From CAVQZC01 sp963718315 (GTDB taxonomy: Bacteria; Actinomycetota; Thermoleophilia; Gaiellales; JAICJC01): a stretch of DNA of 64,000 nt. The position numbers were made by a program, and so were the translations under genes. The notes under the pieces are model-generated. The model saw nothing but the letters and a program-made list of their open reading frames with translations. It searched no databases and was not told where the DNA came from. Positions 16,825 to 24,588 of this stretch are shown piece after piece (position 1 is the first letter of the stretch; each line of letters opens with the position of its first letter). The stretch lies in the NCBI GenBank assembly GCA_963718315.1, contig CAVQZC010000007.1, positions 806,001-870,000 on the forward strand, written 5' to 3'.

Positions 16825-17564
16825 CGGCGTCCGTACCGGCGGCGTCTGCTGGCGTACGCCTCGAGCGCTTCGCGCAGGTCCTCTTCCCCGAAGTCCGGCC
16901 ACAGCGCCGAGGTGAAATGCAGCTCGGCGTAGGCCGACTGCCAGAGCAGGAAGTTGGACAGGCGAAGCTCTCCGCTGGTGCGGATGACGAGGTCGGGGTC
17001 GGGCATCGAGGGAGCGTACAGGTGGGTGCGGAACACCTGCTCGTCGACCGCGTCGGCCGCTACGCCCGACTCGATCAGCCCGCGCGCGACCCGCACCAGC
17101 TCGTCGCGGCCGCCGTAGTCGAAGGCCACCCACAACCCCAGCCGCTGGTTGTCGGCGGTGACCCGCTCCATCTCCTGCATCTGCTCGAGCAGGCGCGGCG
17201 GGCAGCGGTCGCGACGGCCGACGAAGTGCACCTGGACGCCCTGCCGGTGGAGGTCGGGGAACTGGTCGCGGATGGTGTCGGCGAACAGCTCCATGAGGTC
17301 GTCGACCTCGTCGCTGGGACGGCCCCAGTTCTCGGTCGAGAAGGCGTACACCGCCAGGCTGGTCACGCCCAGGTCGGGGGCGGCCTCGACCGTCCGCCGC
17401 AGCGCCGAGGTGCCGGCCCGGTGGCCGGCCAGCGGGGGCAGCCCGCGGCTGCGGGCCCAGCGCCCGTTGCCGTCCATGATGATGGCCACGGAGGTGGCCG
17501 TGTCGGGCAGCGGTCGTTCGGTGGCGGTCAGGCGCCGGAGTCGAAGCAGTCGGCGCAGTCGCAC
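16821..17564 (-). CDS. uppS: Isoprenyl transferase (undecaprenyl diphosphate synthase)
   Basis: This cis-prenyltransferase extends isoprenyl diphosphate with IPP to build the polyprenyl carrier for cell-wall synthesis. The 247-residue protein has the family motif VAIIMDGNGRWARSRGLPPLAGHRAG (about residues 26-51, catalytic Asp in MDGNGRW), the middle AFSTENWGRP motif and the C-terminal DLVIRTSGELRLSNFLLWQ with AELHFT. It lies between frr and cdsA in the classic order. The chain length of the product cannot be decided here. Confidence 0.95.
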   Translation of the reverse strand: MRLRRLLRLRRLTATERPLPDTATSVAIIMDGNGRWARSRGLPPLAGHRAGTSALRRTVEAAPDLGVTSLAVYAFSTENWGRPSDEVDDLMELFADTIRDQFPDLHRQGVQVHFVGRRDRCPPRLLEQMQEMERVTADNQRLGLWVAFDYGGRDELVRVARGLIESGVAADAVDEQVFRTHLYAPSMPDPDLVIRTSGELRLSNFLLWQSAYAELHFTSALWPDFGEEDLREALEAYASRRRRYGRR

Positions 17565-17574
17565 AAACGCGACT

Positions 17575-18132
17575 TCAGACCTCCATGATCTCGGCCTCTT
17601 TGGCCTTCAGCGAGGCGTCGATCGCCGCCACGTGCTCGTCGGTCAGCTTCTGCAGCCGATCCTCGGCACGGTGGACGTCGTCCGACCCGGTCTCGCCGTT
17701 CTTCTCCGCTTCCTTGAGGTGGTGCAGAGCGTCGCGGCGCACGTTGCGGGCGGCGACCCTGCCCTCCTCGGCGAGGTGCCGCACCTGCTTGACGAGCTCC
17801 TTGCGGCGCTCCTCGGTCAGCGCCGGGATCGGCAGCCGCACGATCTGGCCGTCGTTGCTGGGCGTCAGCCCCAGGTCGGACTCCTGGATCGCGCGCTCGA
17901 TGTCCTTCATCACGGTCTTGTCGAACGGGGTGATCGTCAGCAGGCGGGGCTCGGGGACGCCGATCGTTGCCAGCTGGTTGATCGGCATCTTGGTGCCGTA
18001 GGCGGTCACCTGCAGGCGGTCGAGCAGCGCCGCCGACGCCCGCCCGGTGCGGATGGTGGTGAACTCGTGCCGGGTCGCCTCCACGGACTTGTCCATCCTG
18101 CGGGAGGCATCGGCAAGCACGTCGTCGATCAT
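17575..18132 (-). CDS. frr: Ribosome recycling factor
   Basis: RRF splits post-termination ribosomes together with EF-G. The 185-residue protein matches the family length and shows the conserved TIRTGRASAALLDRLQVTAYG stretch, PFDKTVMKDIERAIQ, and LTEERRKELVKQVRHLAEEGRVA. The start ATG overlaps the pyrH stop (ATGA, 18129-18132), as is common in this operon. The gene is intact although pyrH just upstream carries a frameshift. Confidence 0.96.
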   Translation of the reverse strand: MIDDVLADASRRMDKSVEATRHEFTTIRTGRASAALLDRLQVTAYGTKMPINQLATIGVPEPRLLTITPFDKTVMKDIERAIQESDLGLTPSNDGQIVRLPIPALTEERRKELVKQVRHLAEEGRVAARNVRRDALHHLKEAEKNGETGSDDVHRAEDRLQKLTDEHVAAIDASLKAKEAEIMEV

Positions 18133-18885
18133 GTTCTCACCTGCACTGGTAGGTCGCCGGGAACTGCCGAGATGATCGTCCCGACGCGCTCGCCGCGGGC
18201 GATGCGCATGATGTTCATCTCGTCGTCGAGATTAAACACGTACAGCGGCAGCCCGTTGTCCATGCACAGCGAGAGCGCCGTCGTGTCCATCACCTTGAGT
18301 CCCCGCTCGATCGCCTCGATGTGGGTCAGCGCCGGGATCAGCTGGGCGTCGGGGTTCAGCCGGGGGTCGGAGTCGAGCACCCCCTCCACGCCGTTCTTGC
18401 CCATCAGGATCGCCTGGGCGCCGATCTCCAGCGCCCGCAGCGCGGCCGCCGTGTCGGTCGTGAAGAACGGGTTGCCGGTACCCGCCGCGAAGATCACGAC
18501 GCGGCCCTTCTCGAGGTGGCGGATGGCGCGCCGCCGGATGTACGGCTCGGCGACCTCGGACACGTCGATCGCCGACATCACCGCGCGTGAACACGTTCTG
18601 CTGTTCGAGCGCGTCCTGCACGGTCAGCGCATTCAGCACCGTCGCCAGCATGCCGGCGTAGTCGGCAGTCGCCCGGTCCATGCCCTTGGCCGCCTCCTGC
18701 GTGCCGCGCAGGATGTTGCCACCACCGACGACGATCGCGACCTCGAGGCCGGTCTCGTGCACCGCCTGCACCGCGCGGGCGACGGCGGCGATCCGCTCCG
18801 GATCCTGGCCGTAGGGCCGCTCGCCCATCAGGGCCTCGCCGGACAGCTTCAGCAGGATGCGGGAGAACGCCGGAGCGTCGGTCAC
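18129..18885 (-). CDS. pyrH: UMP kinase, one frameshift in the given sequence
   Basis: UMP kinase phosphorylates UMP to UDP and is essential in most bacteria. The N-terminal part (RILLKLSGEALMGERPYG, IVVGGGNILRG) is read from a GTG at 18883-18885 that overlaps the tsf stop. The C-terminal part (VMSAIDVSEVAEPYIRRRAI, FAAGTGNPFFTTDTAAALRA, VMDTTALSLCMDNGLPLYVF) is read one base out of register. The two join at about 18581-18586, where the run reading CGCGG on the minus strand contains one base too many. Both halves are otherwise perfect, and neighbours are intact, so a sequence error is more likely than a dead gene. Confidence 0.88.
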
Positions 18886-19502
18886 TCGACCCCGATCTGG
18901 AACCGCGCGAACCGCTTGACCTCGATGTTCTCGCCGATCAGACCGGACAGCTCGGCGCGGAGCTGCTCGATCGTCTTGCCGTCGTGCTCGGGGCGGATCG
19001 ACGGCTGCCGCAGCAGCACGATGTCGACCAGCGACTTGTTCCACATGCCCTCGGCGATCTGGTCGAGCATCTGCTCGGGCTTGCCGTCGGCCGCCGCCTT
19101 GGAGCGGAAGATGTCGAGCTCGGACGCCTTGAAGTCGGCGGAGATCTCCTCATCGGAGACGAACCGCAGCGACTGGGCGGCGGCAACCTGCAGCGCCACC
19201 TCCTTGGCAAACGACCTGAACTGCTCGTTGCGTGCCACGAAGTCGGTCTCACAGCCGATCTCGACCATTGCGCCGATCGTGCCGCCGGCGTGGATGTAGC
19301 TCTCGATCAGGCCGGCGCCGGTACCGCGCCCGGCCCGCTTGCCGGCCGAGGCGATGCCCTTCTCGCGGAGCCACTTGACCGCGGCGTCCATGTCGCCGCC
19401 GGTCTCCTCCAGCGCCCGCTTGCAGTCCATCATGCCTGCCTGGGTGCGCTCGCGAAGCTCCTTCACCTCGGCCGCACTCGGCTTGTATGCCACGTCACTC
19501 AC
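18882..19502 (-). CDS. tsf: Elongation factor Ts
   Basis: EF-Ts is the nucleotide exchange factor for EF-Tu. The 206-residue protein has the N-terminal UBA-like domain with VKELRERTQAGMMDCKRALE and GDMDAAVKWLREKG, then the conserved IHAGGTIGAMVEIGCETDFVARN motif. It is the short single-core form seen in actinobacteria and thermophiles rather than the 280-residue proteobacterial form. The GTG start overlaps the rpsB stop by 8 nt. Confidence 0.96.
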   Translation of the reverse strand: MSDVAYKPSAAEVKELRERTQAGMMDCKRALEETGGDMDAAVKWLREKGIASAGKRAGRGTGAGLIESYIHAGGTIGAMVEIGCETDFVARNEQFRSFAKEVALQVAAAQSLRFVSDEEISADFKASELDIFRSKAAADGKPEQMLDQIAEGMWNKSLVDIVLLRQPSIRPEHDGKTIEQLRAELSGLIGENIEVKRFARFQIGVE

Positions 19503-20370
19503 TGCTCTCAGCCTCGCTTGCCTCGTCGGTGGTCTGCGTGCCCTGGGCGACCCCGGCGGTCACCGCCTCCGCTGCCGCTGCGGCTTCTGCCTCGGCCGCA
19601 GCCACAGCTGCCGCGGCTTCGGCCGCCGCCTCGGCCTGCTTGCGGACCTCCTCCTCGGCGGCGGCGCGGGCGAACTCCTCGGCACGCACCTTCTCGCGAC
19701 CCTCGGCCACGGCGTCTGCAAGAACGCGGACGATCAGGGCGGCCGAGCGGATCGCGTCGTCGTTGCCGGGGATGATGAAGTCGGCATCGTCGGGGTCGCA
19801 GTTGGTGTCGACCAGGCCGATGACGGTCACGCCCAGGCGCCGCGCCTCGCGCACCGCCAGGGCCTCCTTCTTCATGTCGATGACCACCATCGCATCCGGC
19901 ACCTTGCGGGTGTCGGCCATGCCGCCGAGGTTGGTCTCGAGCTTCTCCAGCTCGGCCAGGGTCGACTGCCGCTCCTTGGTCGGGAGCAGGTCGAGCTGGC
20001 CGTCTTCCTTCTGCCGGCGCAGCTCGTGGAGCGCGTTGATCCGGTTCTGAATGGTGCGGTAGTTGGTCAGCAGGCCGCCCAGCCAGCGATGGTTCACGTA
20101 CGGCATGCCGACCCGCCGGGCCTGCTCCTCGATCGCGTCCTGGGCCTGCTTCTTGGTGCCCACGAACATCACGGTGCCGTTTCGCTCAGCGACGTTGCGG
20201 ACGTAATCATGGGCGTCCTGCAGCAGCACGATCGTCTGCTGGAGGTCGATGATGTAGATGCCGCCCCGCTCGCCGAAAATGAAGCGGCGCATCTTGGGGT
20301 TCCAGCGCCGCGTCTGATGGCCGAAGTGGACCCCGGCCTCGAGCAGCTCGCGCATGGTGACTGCGGACAA
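19495..20370 (-). CDS. rpsB: 30S ribosomal protein S2 with long Ala/Glu tail
   Basis: S2 is needed for S1 and mRNA docking on the small subunit. The 291-residue protein has the signature VTMRELLEAGVHFGHQTRRWNPKMRRFIFGERGG (about residues 4-37), split here only for description, and the later IVVIDMKKEALAVREARRLG-type block ending with PGNDDAIRSAALIV. The last 60 or so residues form an Ala/Glu-rich, low-complexity tail probably helical and solvent exposed. The TTG start at 20368-20370 is chosen because a strong AGGAGGA lies 7 nt upstream; the longer upstream frame lacks support. Confidence 0.95.
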   Translation of the reverse strand: MSAVTMRELLEAGVHFGHQTRRWNPKMRRFIFGERGGIYIIDLQQTIVLLQDAHDYVRNVAERNGTVMFVGTKKQAQDAIEEQARRVGMPYVNHRWLGGLLTNYRTIQNRINALHELRRQKEDGQLDLLPTKERQSTLAELEKLETNLGGMADTRKVPDAMVVIDMKKEALAVREARRLGVTVIGLVDTNCDPDDADFIIPGNDDAIRSAALIVRVLADAVAEGREKVRAEEFARAAAEEEVRKQAEAAAEAAAAVAAAEAEAAAAAEAVTAGVAQGTQTTDEASEAESSE

Positions 20371-20679
20371 AGCGCAATCCTCCTGTTTGGTTGATGAGAG
20401 AACTCCGGCGAGGGTGGTCGGAATCTCCAGGTGGAGACACCGCCGACCGGCCCTGTGGCCGCCGGATAGAGGGTGGACAAACCGGGCAACAGTGTAGCTG
20501 AACCCCCTTCGGAGAGCCCGCAAACCCCTGCAGGGGAGCCCCGAGCGACTCGCGCGCTACGCCCTCACCGCCCGGTCTCGCGTCCCGGCGGAAATCCGCG
20601 GGACGGCGTCGCGGGCGGGGGCGTGCGCCGCTCGCCTCTCGGGGCTCGCCTGGGATCGTGCCAGATCGGTTGCAGCGAT
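20371..20679 (-). other. Intergenic leader between rluD and rpsB
   Basis: This 309-nt stretch lies between rluD and rpsB on the minus strand. It contains a perfect 12-nt palindrome, CCCCTGCAGGGG, at 20525-20536. A TACACT -10-like hexamer lies at 20491-20496, about 120 nt upstream of the rpsB start, but no good -35 partner is visible. The remaining part is GC-rich with several possible stems and could hold an S2 autoregulatory leader. I see no coding region in it. Confidence 0.45.
20378..20384 (-). promoter_or_regulatory. Strong Shine-Dalgarno fixing the rpsB TTG start
   Basis: AGGAGGA on the minus strand lies 7 nt before the TTG at 20368-20370. It selects that TTG over the in-frame ATG five codons further in. 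Confidence 0.8.
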
Positions 20680-21573
20680 TCAACCCGCGGTACGGGCTGC
20701 GTCCAATGCCAATGCAAGGTCGGGCGGCAGCGGCGAGCTGACGTCCACCTCGTCGCCCGTGACCGGGTGCACGAAGCGCAGGCGGCTGGCGTGCAGGAAC
20801 TGGCGGGACAGCCCCAGCTCCTCGCCGTAGCCGTACACCGGATCGCCGCAGATCGGGTGGCCGATGGCCGCCAGGTGCACGCGGATCTGGTGGGTGCGGC
20901 CGGTCTCGAGCTCCACCTCCAGCAGCGACCGGCCGGGGAGCGCCTCGGCCAGCGTGAAGTGGGTGACGGCATCGCGTGGACTGGCGGTGTCCAGCGAGAC
21001 GCGGGTGGGATCGCGACGGTCACGGCCGATCGGCGCCTCGATCGTGCCCCGCTGGGAGGGCGGCCGGCCGCGTACCAGGGCGAGGTAGGTGCGGTGGATG
21101 CGGCGGCGGCGCAGCATGCCCTGCAGCCGTCCCAGCGTCTTGTCATCACGGGCAACGACCAGCAGCCCGGACGTGTTCCGGTCGAGCCGGTGGACGATCC
21201 CCGGCCGGGCGCCGTCGCCGCTGACCTCCCCGACCAGCCCGTGGACAAGCGTCGGGCCGCGCGTGCCCGGCGCCGGGTGCACGACCAGCCCGGCCGGCTT
21301 GTCGACCACCAGCAGCCACTCGTCGCGGTAGGGCACCGAGAGCTCCATCTCCACCGCCTCCACGGTGGCCTGTGCCTGCTCCGGCTCCGGGAACTGCACC
21401 TCAGCTCCTGCCGCCAGCCGGTGGCGCTTCGGCCGCGCCGCCCCGTCGACCAGCACCTGGCCGCCCTCGATCAGCCGCTCCGCGCGGGTCCGCGAGCCGA
21501 TCTCCGGATGCGTGGAGAGGAACCGGTCGAGCCGCTCTCCGGCCCGGTCCGGCGGCACCGCGACCGTCGGCAT
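20680..21573 (-). CDS. rluD: Large-subunit pseudouridine synthase, RluA/RluD family
   Basis: The 297-residue protein should make pseudouridines in 23S rRNA. An S4 domain (about residues 8-60, ERLDRFLSTHPEIGSRTRAE) precedes the RluA catalytic domain with the active-site Asp in GIVHRLDRNTSGLLVVARDD. Further motifs are LVVDKPAGLVVHP, ELETGRTHQIRVHLAAIGHP and GDPVYG. The ATG overlaps the lspA stop by one base (TGATG). The lspA-rluD pairing is the usual one, which supports RluD over other RluA paralogues. Confidence 0.93.
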   Translation of the reverse strand: MPTVAVPPDRAGERLDRFLSTHPEIGSRTRAERLIEGGQVLVDGAARPKRHRLAAGAEVQFPEPEQAQATVEAVEMELSVPYRDEWLLVVDKPAGLVVHPAPGTRGPTLVHGLVGEVSGDGARPGIVHRLDRNTSGLLVVARDDKTLGRLQGMLRRRRIHRTYLALVRGRPPSQRGTIEAPIGRDRRDPTRVSLDTASPRDAVTHFTLAEALPGRSLLEVELETGRTHQIRVHLAAIGHPICGDPVYGYGEELGLSRQFLHASRLRFVHPVTGDEVDVSSPLPPDLALALDAARTAG

Positions 21574-22088
21574 CAGATGCTGCCGGGCTCCGCCGCGGTG
21601 GCGCGTTCGAGGCGCGAGAAGCCGAACAGCAGCAGGGCCACCCCGACCACGATGAAGCTGTCGGCCAGGTTGAAGGTCGGCCAGTGCGAGAAGTGGATGA
21701 AGTCGGTTACGTAGCCCTCGCGGACGCGGTCGATCAGGTTCGACACGCTGCCCCCGATGAGCAGGCCGAGCGCGACCGGAAACAGCACGTGGCGGGCCCC
21801 CGAGCGGGCGAAGTGGACGAGCATCCAGACCACCGCCGCCGCCGTCAGCAGCGTCACGAACTCGAGCCGGCCGGGCAGGATCCCGAACGCGATCCCGGTG
21901 TTGCGCACGTGGGTGATGTCCAGGAACGGCAGTACCTGGTGCACCTCGCCCAGCGCGAGATCGCGCTGGATCAGGTGCTTCGTCACCTGGTCAGCGACCA
22001 GCGCCGCGGTCGCGACCGCGATCAGACCGACCCACTGCAGCGACCCTGCGCGCCGGGGCGGCTCGTCCTCCGACGCCGGCTGGATCAG
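21573..22088 (-). CDS. lspA: Lipoprotein signal peptidase (signal peptidase II)
   Basis: LspA removes signal peptides from prolipoproteins in the membrane. The protein has four hydrophobic spans and the conserved blocks ADQVTKHLI, VRNTGIAFGI (catalytic Asp supplied elsewhere) and GGSVSNLIDRVREGYVTDFI plus FNLADSFIVVG, which contain the two catalytic Asp residues. The start is most likely the CTG at 22086-22088: GGAGG lies 7 nt upstream, and the codon forms a CTGA overlap with the stop of the preceding gene. In-frame GTG and ATG codons up to 22121 lie inside that gene and lack a ribosome-binding site. This gives 171 residues with a short cytoplasmic N-tail. Confidence 0.93.
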   Translation of the reverse strand: MIQPASEDEPPRRAGSLQWVGLIAVATAALVADQVTKHLIQRDLALGEVHQVLPFLDITHVRNTGIAFGILPGRLEFVTLLTAAAVVWMLVHFARSGARHVLFPVALGLLIGGSVSNLIDRVREGYVTDFIHFSHWPTFNLADSFIVVGVALLLFGFSRLERATAAEPGSI

Positions 22089-22462
22089 CCTCTCTCCTCC
22101 GACCTCTTGCACTCGATGCACTTCGTTGCGTAGGGGAGCGCCTCGAGGCGCTCCGGGTTGATCTCACCGCCGCACCGTCCGCAGCGGCCGTAGGTACCCT
22201 CGTCGATGCGCTCCAGTGCCGCGTCGATGGCGGCCAGCAGGTGCTCGGCGTTGTCCTCCAGCGTCTGCTCGATCTCGCGGTCGAGCGTCTCGGATGCGCT
22301 GTCAGCGAGGTGCGAATCGTTGCCATCCTCGTCGGTCGCTTCCTCGATCGAGCGGCCCAGGTCGGCCTGGAAATGGACCACTTCCGCGGACACCCGCTCG
22401 CGCTCGTCAAGCAGTCGCTGCCGCACGGCGGCCAGGTCGATGCTCACCGGGTCATGTGCCAT
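22085..22462 (-). CDS. DksA/TraR-family zinc-finger protein
   Basis: The 125-residue protein has an N-terminal helical coiled region (AAVRQRLLDERERVSAEVVH to LDREIEQTLEDNAEHLLAAI) and a C-terminal four-Cys zinc finger, CGRCGGEINPERLEALPYATKCIECK with spacing C-x2-C-x17-C-x2-C. DksA-type proteins bind RNA polymerase through its secondary channel; actinobacterial versions next to lspA are often of this kind, though function there is less studied. The ATG has TATACT 6 nt upstream. Confidence 0.88.
   Translation of the reverse strand: MAHDPVSIDLAAVRQRLLDERERVSAEVVHFQADLGRSIEEATDEDGNDSHLADSASETLDREIEQTLEDNAEHLLAAIDAALERIDEGTYGRCGRCGGEINPERLEALPYATKCIECKRSEERG
22096..22100 (-). promoter_or_regulatory. 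Shine-Dalgarno supporting a CTG start for lspA
   Basis: GGAGG on the minus strand, within a GGAGGAGAGAGG purine run at 22089-22100, sits 7 nt before the CTG at 22086-22088. None of the conventional start codons upstream has a comparable site. Confidence 0.6.
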
Positions 22463-22468
22463 GTCCCG

Positions 22469-22474
22469 AGTATA
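22469..22474 (-). promoter_or_regulatory. -10 hexamer of the DksA/TraR gene, leaderless geometry
   Basis: TATACT, a near-consensus -10 box, ends 6 nt before the ATG at 22460-22462. Confidence 0.6.
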
Positions 22475-22508
22475 CCGGTGGCCCGTCTGCCGCTTTTGCG
22501 GGGGTTTG

Positions 22509-22982
22509 TCAGGTTGCGGTGGCTGTTTCGGCCAGCTGCTCTTCGTGGTCGCGCACCGTCTGCAGGGTGGATCCCAGAAGCGAGCGGAGCCGTGCCCGGA
22601 ACCGCTGCTCCTCGGCCCGCAGCTCCTCGACCTCGCGGCGCACCGACTCCCGTTCGGCATAGGCGCCGTGCACAAGGTCGCGGGCGCGCCCCTCGGCCTC
22701 GCGGACGATCAGCTCGGAGTCACGGCCGGCCTGGGCGCGCATCTCGTCAGCCGCATGCTGCGCGGTGACCAGCGCGTCGCGCAGAGCGTCCTCCATCGTC
22801 CGCACCTCGGTCAGCTGCGTCTCCAGCTCGTGAACGCGGTCCTCGAGGTTGGCGCGGTCGCGCCAGACGGTCTCGTAGGCGGAGGTGGCGTCGACCATGA
22901 CCTGGTCGACCTCGTCGCAGCTGTAGCCGAGCAGGCGGCGCCGCGGCCGCTGGTGTTTGAGTTCTACCGGTGAGAGTGACAT
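22509..22982 (-). CDS. DivIVA-domain coiled-coil protein
   Basis: The 157-residue protein starts with a DivIVA-like N-terminal segment (SPVELKHQRPRRRLLGYSCDEVDQVM, about residues 3-30) followed by long coiled coil to residue about 150 (ANLEDRVHELETQLTEVRTM, AYAERESVRREVEELRAEEQ). DivIVA proteins recognise curved membrane and organise polar growth or septation. Lying between yggT and lspA, it matches the sepF-yggT-divIVA-ileS-lspA type neighbourhood, although sepF and ileS are not seen here. The sequence RRRLLGYS replaces the more usual FxxxxRGYD motif, so the membrane-binding loop may differ. Confidence 0.87.
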   Translation of the reverse strand: MSLSPVELKHQRPRRRLLGYSCDEVDQVMVDATSAYETVWRDRANLEDRVHELETQLTEVRTMEDALRDALVTAQHAADEMRAQAGRDSELIVREAEGRARDLVHGAYAERESVRREVEELRAEEQRFRARLRSLLGSTLQTVRDHEEQLAETATAT

Positions 22983-23034
22983 GCGGGCCGGTTTCGCCAC
23001 GATGCTGCGGACTCCTCCCGCAGCCGCCAACCGG

Positions 23035-23310
23035 TCAGCCGAAGTCCTGGATCAGGGTGATGACGATCTGGGCCAGCACGTTGAGCACGATCAGGGCGAT
23101 GATCGGCGAGAGGTCGAACATGCCGATCGGCGGGATCATCCGGCGGAAGATGTTGAGGTAGGGCTCCACGGTGTCGTGAAGGAACCTCCGCAGTGTGGCC
23201 ACCACCGGGTTGTACGGGAGCTGCAGCCACGACATCAGGATGTAGACGATGATCAACAGCGTGTACACGATGCTCAGCGCGTTCACGAAGTTGATCGCCG
23301 TCTGCTGCAT
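23035..23310 (-). CDS. YggT-family membrane protein
   Basis: The 91-residue protein has two hydrophobic spans (about 8-28 and 68-88) separated by the family motif NPVVATLRRFLHDTVEPYLNIFRRMIPPIGMFDLSPIIAL. YggT proteins are linked to cell division and osmotic or ion homeostasis, but their biochemical role is not established. It lies 6 nt downstream of proC and upstream of the DivIVA gene, the usual arrangement in actinobacteria and firmicutes. Confidence 0.92.
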   Translation of the reverse strand: MQQTAINFVNALSIVYTLLIIVYILMSWLQLPYNPVVATLRRFLHDTVEPYLNIFRRMIPPIGMFDLSPIIALIVLNVLAQIVITLIQDFG

Positions 23311-23316
23311 GCGGCG

Positions 23317-24132
23317 CTAGCCTAGCTCCCCCGCTCGACGCATCGCCGCGACCACGCCGTCGATGATCGCGCCCCTCGCACCCTGGCGCTCGAGCTCTGC
23401 CAGGCCTGCCGCCGCCGTGCCCCCGGGGGAGGTCACCATCCGCCGCAGCACGCTGCAGGGCATCTGCTCCTCGCGCAGCAGCCCGGCGGTGCCGATCACG
23501 GTCGACAGCACCAGCGTGCGGGCGTCGGCGTAGGTCAGGCCGGACACGATGCCGGCGTCCTCGAATGCCTCCATCAGGAGGGCGATGAAAGCCGGCCCCG
23601 AGCCGGAGAGCGCGGTCGCCGCGTCGAACTGGCGCTCCTCCAGCGGCACGATCTCGCCCAGCAGCTGGAATGCCTCCAGCACCGCCGACTCGGCATCGGT
23701 GTGGATGAACCGGCCGGACGAGTAGGCCAGCGTGCCCAGGCCGACCTGCACGCCCACGTTGGGCATGAACCGGAAGACCGGAGCGTCGACGTCGAGGATC
23801 GTCTCCAGCGTCGCCGTTCGGACGCCCGCCGCAACCGAAGCGATGGCCTTGTCCACCGTGACCAGCTCCGAGACCTCGCGCAGCACGCGCTCGACGTCGA
23901 TCGGCTTCACGCACAGCACGACCACGTCCGCCTCGCGCACCAGGTCGGCGTTGGAGGCGACGTGGCGCACGTCGAAGCGCTCGGCCAGATCCGCCGCGCG
24001 TCCCGACCCGCGGTCGGTGACCAGGATCCGCTCGCCCATCGTGCGGTCGGCGCGCACCCAGCCGCGCACCATCGCCGAGGCCATGTTGCCGGCCCCGATC
24101 AGGCCGAGGGTGGGTTGGGTGTCCCGCGCCAT
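23317..24132 (-). CDS. proC: Pyrroline-5-carboxylate reductase
   Basis: ProC makes proline from pyrroline-5-carboxylate with NAD(P)H. The 271-residue protein has the Rossmann motif LGLIGAGNMASAMVRGW (about residues 9-25), the middle FRFMPNVGVQVGLG and ATALSGSGPAFIALLMEA motifs, and the C-terminal TSPGGTAAAGLAELE signature. The ATG at 24130-24132 gives the usual short N-terminus; an earlier codon at 24162 would add ten unconserved residues. It leads the proC-yggT-divIVA group. Confidence 0.95.
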   Translation of the reverse strand: MARDTQPTLGLIGAGNMASAMVRGWVRADRTMGERILVTDRGSGRAADLAERFDVRHVASNADLVREADVVVLCVKPIDVERVLREVSELVTVDKAIASVAAGVRTATLETILDVDAPVFRFMPNVGVQVGLGTLAYSSGRFIHTDAESAVLEAFQLLGEIVPLEERQFDAATALSGSGPAFIALLMEAFEDAGIVSGLTYADARTLVLSTVIGTAGLLREEQMPCSVLRRMVTSPGGTAAAGLAELERQGARGAIIDGVVAAMRRAGELG

Positions 24133-24238
24133 GGTGCCGGCAAGCGTACCGGAGGCGGCCACTTGGCCGTTTGTCCGCCGGCCGTTTCCCTTCCGCGCAC
24201 CCCGCGTGACAGTTCGCGGCCGGTGGCCGTCGGCGGCG

Positions 24239-24559
24239 TTATCGGCGTTTCAGATCGGGCTTGGAGACCACGAGGAACTTCTCGTGGCGCTCGACGACGC
24301 TTTCCACCGCCGGGTCCTCGTGCCCGGGCTGGACGACGAACTGGTCGACCGGCTTGACGACCCGCTCGTATTCGACCAGCGAGATGGAGACCGGCTTGTA
24401 GCACGCCGGGTCGTCGCACTCACACACGAACGGGACGAGCTCCTCATCGTCCAGCGCACCCTGCTCTTCGATCTCGGCGCGACGCTCGTTGTGAGCCTGG
24501 AACGCCTGCTCGTTCTTCTCGGCTCGCGCCAGCCGGTTCTTGCCGTACTCCTCAGACAT
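24239..24559 (-). CDS. Hypothetical protein with CECDDPAC motif
   Basis: The 106-residue protein begins with a charged helical stretch (NRLARAEKNEQAFQAHNERR) and then VPFVCECDDPACYKPVSISL around residue 45-64, a compact Cys-x-Cys-x4-Cys arrangement that could bind zinc or an Fe-S cluster with only three Cys, or make a disulphide. The second half is rich in Val, Glu and His (QFVVQPGHEDPAVESVVERH). I do not know a named family, though the composition suggests a conserved soluble protein. It stands alone between proC and a reductase gene and has no clear promoter hexamer. Confidence 0.65.
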   Translation of the reverse strand: MSEEYGKNRLARAEKNEQAFQAHNERRAEIEEQGALDDEELVPFVCECDDPACYKPVSISLVEYERVVKPVDQFVVQPGHEDPAVESVVERHEKFLVVSKPDLKRR

Positions 24560-24588
24560 TGAGGAGGGGTACCCCCTGCGAAGTGTTC

